Shown here piece after piece: positions 49,818 to 51,480 of a DNA stretch of 51,480 nucleotides. The stretch lies in assembly GCA_910589045.1 (NCBI GenBank), contig CAJUSH010000022.1, positions 1-51,480 of the forward strand, read 5' to 3'. The stretch comes from an uncultured Eubacterium sp. GTDB lineage: Bacteria; Bacillota_A; Clostridia; Lachnospirales; Lachnospiraceae. Each line of letters opens with the position of its first letter. Position 1 is the stretch's first letter. The translations under genes were made by a program, and so were the position numbers. The notes under the pieces were generated by a model. It made no database searches. It saw only the letters and a list, made by a program, of their open reading frames with translations, and was not told the origin of the DNA.

Positions 49818-50507
49818 TTACCCGCGATAATAATAGCCCACACCCCATTTTGTGTGAACATATTTCGGCTCGCTGGGGTTCGCCTCGATCTTCTCCCGCA
49901 GCCGCCGCACATGGACGTCCACCGTGCGCACATCCCCCGGATAATCCGCGCCCCACACAAGCTCAAGCAGCTTTTCGCGGCTGAAAACCTTGTTCTGATT
50001 TGTGACAAACAGCTCCAGAAGCTCAAATTCCCGCGCAGTCAGATTCGTCTCCCTGCCGAGGATAAACAGCCGCCTGCTCTCCAGATCCAGCTCCAGGTCG
50101 CCGCTTTTGATGACCTTCGCCTTTGTCTGCAAAGTCTCCTTCGTCCCGGTTCTGCGCATGATCGCCTTGATGCGCGCCTTGACCTCCAGAATGTTGAAGG
50201 GCTTTGTAATATAATCGTCCGCACCGTATTCCAGGCCGAGAATCTTGTCCATATCGTCGCCCTTCGCCGTCAGCATGACGATCGGAACGTTGGAAAATTC
50301 CCGAATCCGCTGGCACACCTCCATGCCGTCCATCTTCGGAAGCATCAGATCCAGCAGGATCATATCATAGGTATTCGCCGTCGCAAGCTTTAGCGCCTCC
50401 TCACCGTCGTAGGCACACTCCACCTCCATGCCGTCCTGCTCCAAGGAAAACCGGATCCCCTTTACGATCAGCTTTTCATCATCTACCACAAGCACCTTTT
50501 TTGCCAT
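49818..50507 (-). CDS. OmpR-family response regulator, WalR-like
   Basis: Seen: 229 residues from ATG 50507 (AGAGGTGTATT before it); the open frame to 50555 is upstream noise. Receiver domain with acidic pair DDE, phospho-Asp53 in LLDLMLP, Thr in MLTAKG and Lys in ITKPF. C-terminal winged helix: NLTAREFELLELFVTNQNKV, FSREKLLELVWG, DVRTVDVHVRRLREKIE and YYRG end, typical of OmpR/PhoB. It pairs with the kinase. Operon with a GerMN lipoprotein suggests envelope control. Confidence 0.92.
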   Translation of the reverse strand: MAKKVLVVDDEKLIVKGIRFSLEQDGMEVECAYDGEEALKLATANTYDMILLDLMLPKMDGMEVCQRIREFSNVPIVMLTAKGDDMDKILGLEYGADDYITKPFNILEVKARIKAIMRRTGTKETLQTKAKVIKSGDLELDLESRRLFILGRETNLTAREFELLELFVTNQNKVFSREKLLELVWGADYPGDVRTVDVHVRRLREKIEANPSEPKYVHTKWGVGYYYRG

Positions 50508-50551
50508 AATACACCTCTGTCTATCACTGCCCGGGCTTCCCCCGGACCGCC

Positions 50552-51268
50552 TCAATCTACCTTGATCAGGCCTTCCAGCCTTGCAAACACACCCTCCCCG
50601 ATTCCGCTGACCCTTTTAATGTCCGAAACCGCCGCAAACGGACCATGCTGCTCCCGATAAGCAATAATCGCCGCCGCCTTCGCATCTCCGATTCCCGGCA
50701 GGGTTTTCAGCTCCCCGGCCCCGGCCGTATTGATATTCACCAGCTCGTCCGCATCCGAAGCCTCCACGGCTCCGTTTTCCCCGGCCCGGATTTCCTCCTC
50801 GGTCAGAATCACGACCATCTGCCCGTCGCTTAGCACCTCCGCCTGGTTGACACCGTAATCCGATGCCTCCTTTGTCATGCCGCCGGCCAGCGCAACCGCC
50901 TCGTACACCCGGCTTCCGGCTGCCAGCTCATAGACCCCCGGATGCTTCACCGCGCCGCACACATAGACGGCGATCTGCCCCGGCATTTCACCCGCGCCCT
51001 CATCGCCGCCTGCGTTTCCCGGCAGGGGTTCGTCCTGCGTTCCTTTTGCCGGGGCTTCGCCTGCCGCATCCGGGACTTCCTTCCATCCCTGATTCGGTTC
51101 TTCCCCCGCGCCGTCCTCCGTCCAGGAAATACCTGCTTCCCCGGCCGCAGCAGCCGGGCTTCCTATATCCGATGCCCCGCCGTGAAAGCCGGAAGCACAC
51201 CCATATAAAAGCAACAGCACAAGACAGCCGAAGGCTGCCTTTGCTGCTTTCCTCTGTTTTTGTTTCAT
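50552..51268 (-). CDS. comEA: ComEA-like lipoprotein (SLBB plus helix-hairpin-helix)
   Basis: Seen: 238 residues from ATG 51268 (AAGGAGCTTTCA); the frame to 51352 has no ribosome site. Signal segment AFGCLVLLLLYGCAS with a lipobox-like LYGC. A Gly/Glu/Pro-rich linker at about 25-90, an SLBB domain (AVYVCGAVKHPGVYELAAGS) and two helix-hairpin-helix motifs (VNINTAGAGELKTLPGIGDA, IKRVSGIGEGVFARLEGLI). ComEA binds incoming double-stranded DNA at the cell surface for ComEC. A lipid anchor instead of the usual membrane helix is noteworthy. It lies 44 nt before walR. Confidence 0.88.
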   Translation of the reverse strand: MKQKQRKAAKAAFGCLVLLLLYGCASGFHGGASDIGSPAAAAGEAGISWTEDGAGEEPNQGWKEVPDAAGEAPAKGTQDEPLPGNAGGDEGAGEMPGQIAVYVCGAVKHPGVYELAAGSRVYEAVALAGGMTKEASDYGVNQAEVLSDGQMVVILTEEEIRAGENGAVEASDADELVNINTAGAGELKTLPGIGDAKAAAIIAYREQHGPFAAVSDIKRVSGIGEGVFARLEGLIKVD

Positions 51269-51433
51269 TGAAAGCTCCTTCCCGCGCCGACCGTGCGGTA
51301 AGGACATCTCAAGCGATATACCTATTTTAGCGAAAGATCGTAAAGATGGCAAGCCCTTTGTGAAGAAATCGATGGCAAGGTAGTTACTTTGCGTTACGAT
51401 TCACGGCTCGGGAGCCGCTCCTAGCAACGATTC

Positions 51434-51472
51434 GGGGCGATATTCAGAGTTTTGCTTCGCAAAAATCGCCCC
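51434..51472. repeat. Inverted repeat upstream of comEA
   Basis: GGGGCGAT (51434-51441) and ATCGCCCC (51465-51472) form a perfect 8-bp stem, with a further small stem around TTTTGC/GCAAAA inside. It may be the terminator of a gene beyond the window or a regulatory hairpin. Bases 51269-51433 show nothing else. Confidence 0.4.
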
Positions 51473-51480
51473 TCACACCT

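Noticed and set aside
1..51480. Transposase, integrase, tRNA or rRNA genes
   Set aside because: None recognised on either strand; the GC-rich hairpins seen are terminators.

Overview
The window looks like a chromosome segment of a spore-forming, gut-type Clostridia, most likely Lachnospiraceae. The reasons are the mid-50s % G+C core, GerM and Csp-like sporulation/germination-type proteins, a WalRK-like two-component pair, strong AAGGAGG ribosome sites, and a DUF6320/alcohol-acyltransferase-like gene cluster. The genus cannot be fixed from sequence alone. Nearly every gene is on the minus strand, so transcription runs from high to low coordinates. The single clear plus-strand gene is an Rrf2 regulator at 42147.

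Region A (1 to about 18350) is an AT-richer accessory island, cut by the left end of the window. It has two multi-gene minus-strand operons separated by gene debris. Operon A1 (18138 to 7583) holds four overlapping or touching genes: a protein with a CoiA-like zinc-type N-terminus (518 aa), a coiled-coil protein with a degenerate AAA-like P-loop (910 aa), an unknown 334-aa protein, and a giant 1749-aa DEAH helicase with zinc ribbons and a C-terminal MZB/DUF1998 cysteine cluster. That helicase type is central to DISARM, Druantia and related anti-phage systems, so A1 is a candidate defence system of unassigned type. Operon A2 (6215 to 59) holds a 538-aa charged protein, a 1009-aa HerA/DUF87 ATPase with a glycine-zipper segment, and a 501-aa protein with a DNA/RNA non-specific endonuclease-like core followed by its own glycine-zipper segments. 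Between A1 and A2 lie a KilA-N protein, an N-terminal remnant of a RhuM-type gene and a small frameshifted gene. A2 is the best candidate for an undescribed system.

Region B (18404 to 25700): Csp-like subtilisin, then a ClpX paralogue with its own terminator, a radical-SAM enzyme, an HGGG esterase, a DUF6320 membrane protein and a condensation-fold acyltransferase. The last four are tightly coupled.

Region C (25810 to 34040): a lone HEPN protein; an ECF sigma factor coupled to a membrane protein and an ABC-2 transporter; a GH42 beta-galactosidase; an aromatic-acid-exporter-type (FUSC) protein; and a nitronate monooxygenase behind a nested-palindrome promoter.

Region D (34395 to 37407): a secreted-protein operon in which two paralogous small exported proteins flank a CAP/Big2 protein, led by a 42-residue hydrophobic micro-ORF whose stop overlaps the next start.

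Region E (37568 to 42557): threonine aldolase, uridine kinase, a YrvL-like membrane protein ending in 27-bp tandem repeats, EF-P, a MalY/PatB C-S lyase, and a divergent Rrf2 regulator.

Region F (42616 to 51268): an ECF sigma/anti-sigma pair, then ComEC (with a 45-bp in-frame repeat insertion), a GerMN lipoprotein, a WalK-like kinase, a WalR-like regulator and a ComEA-like lipoprotein. No tRNA, rRNA, CRISPR array, transposase or integrase was recognised.
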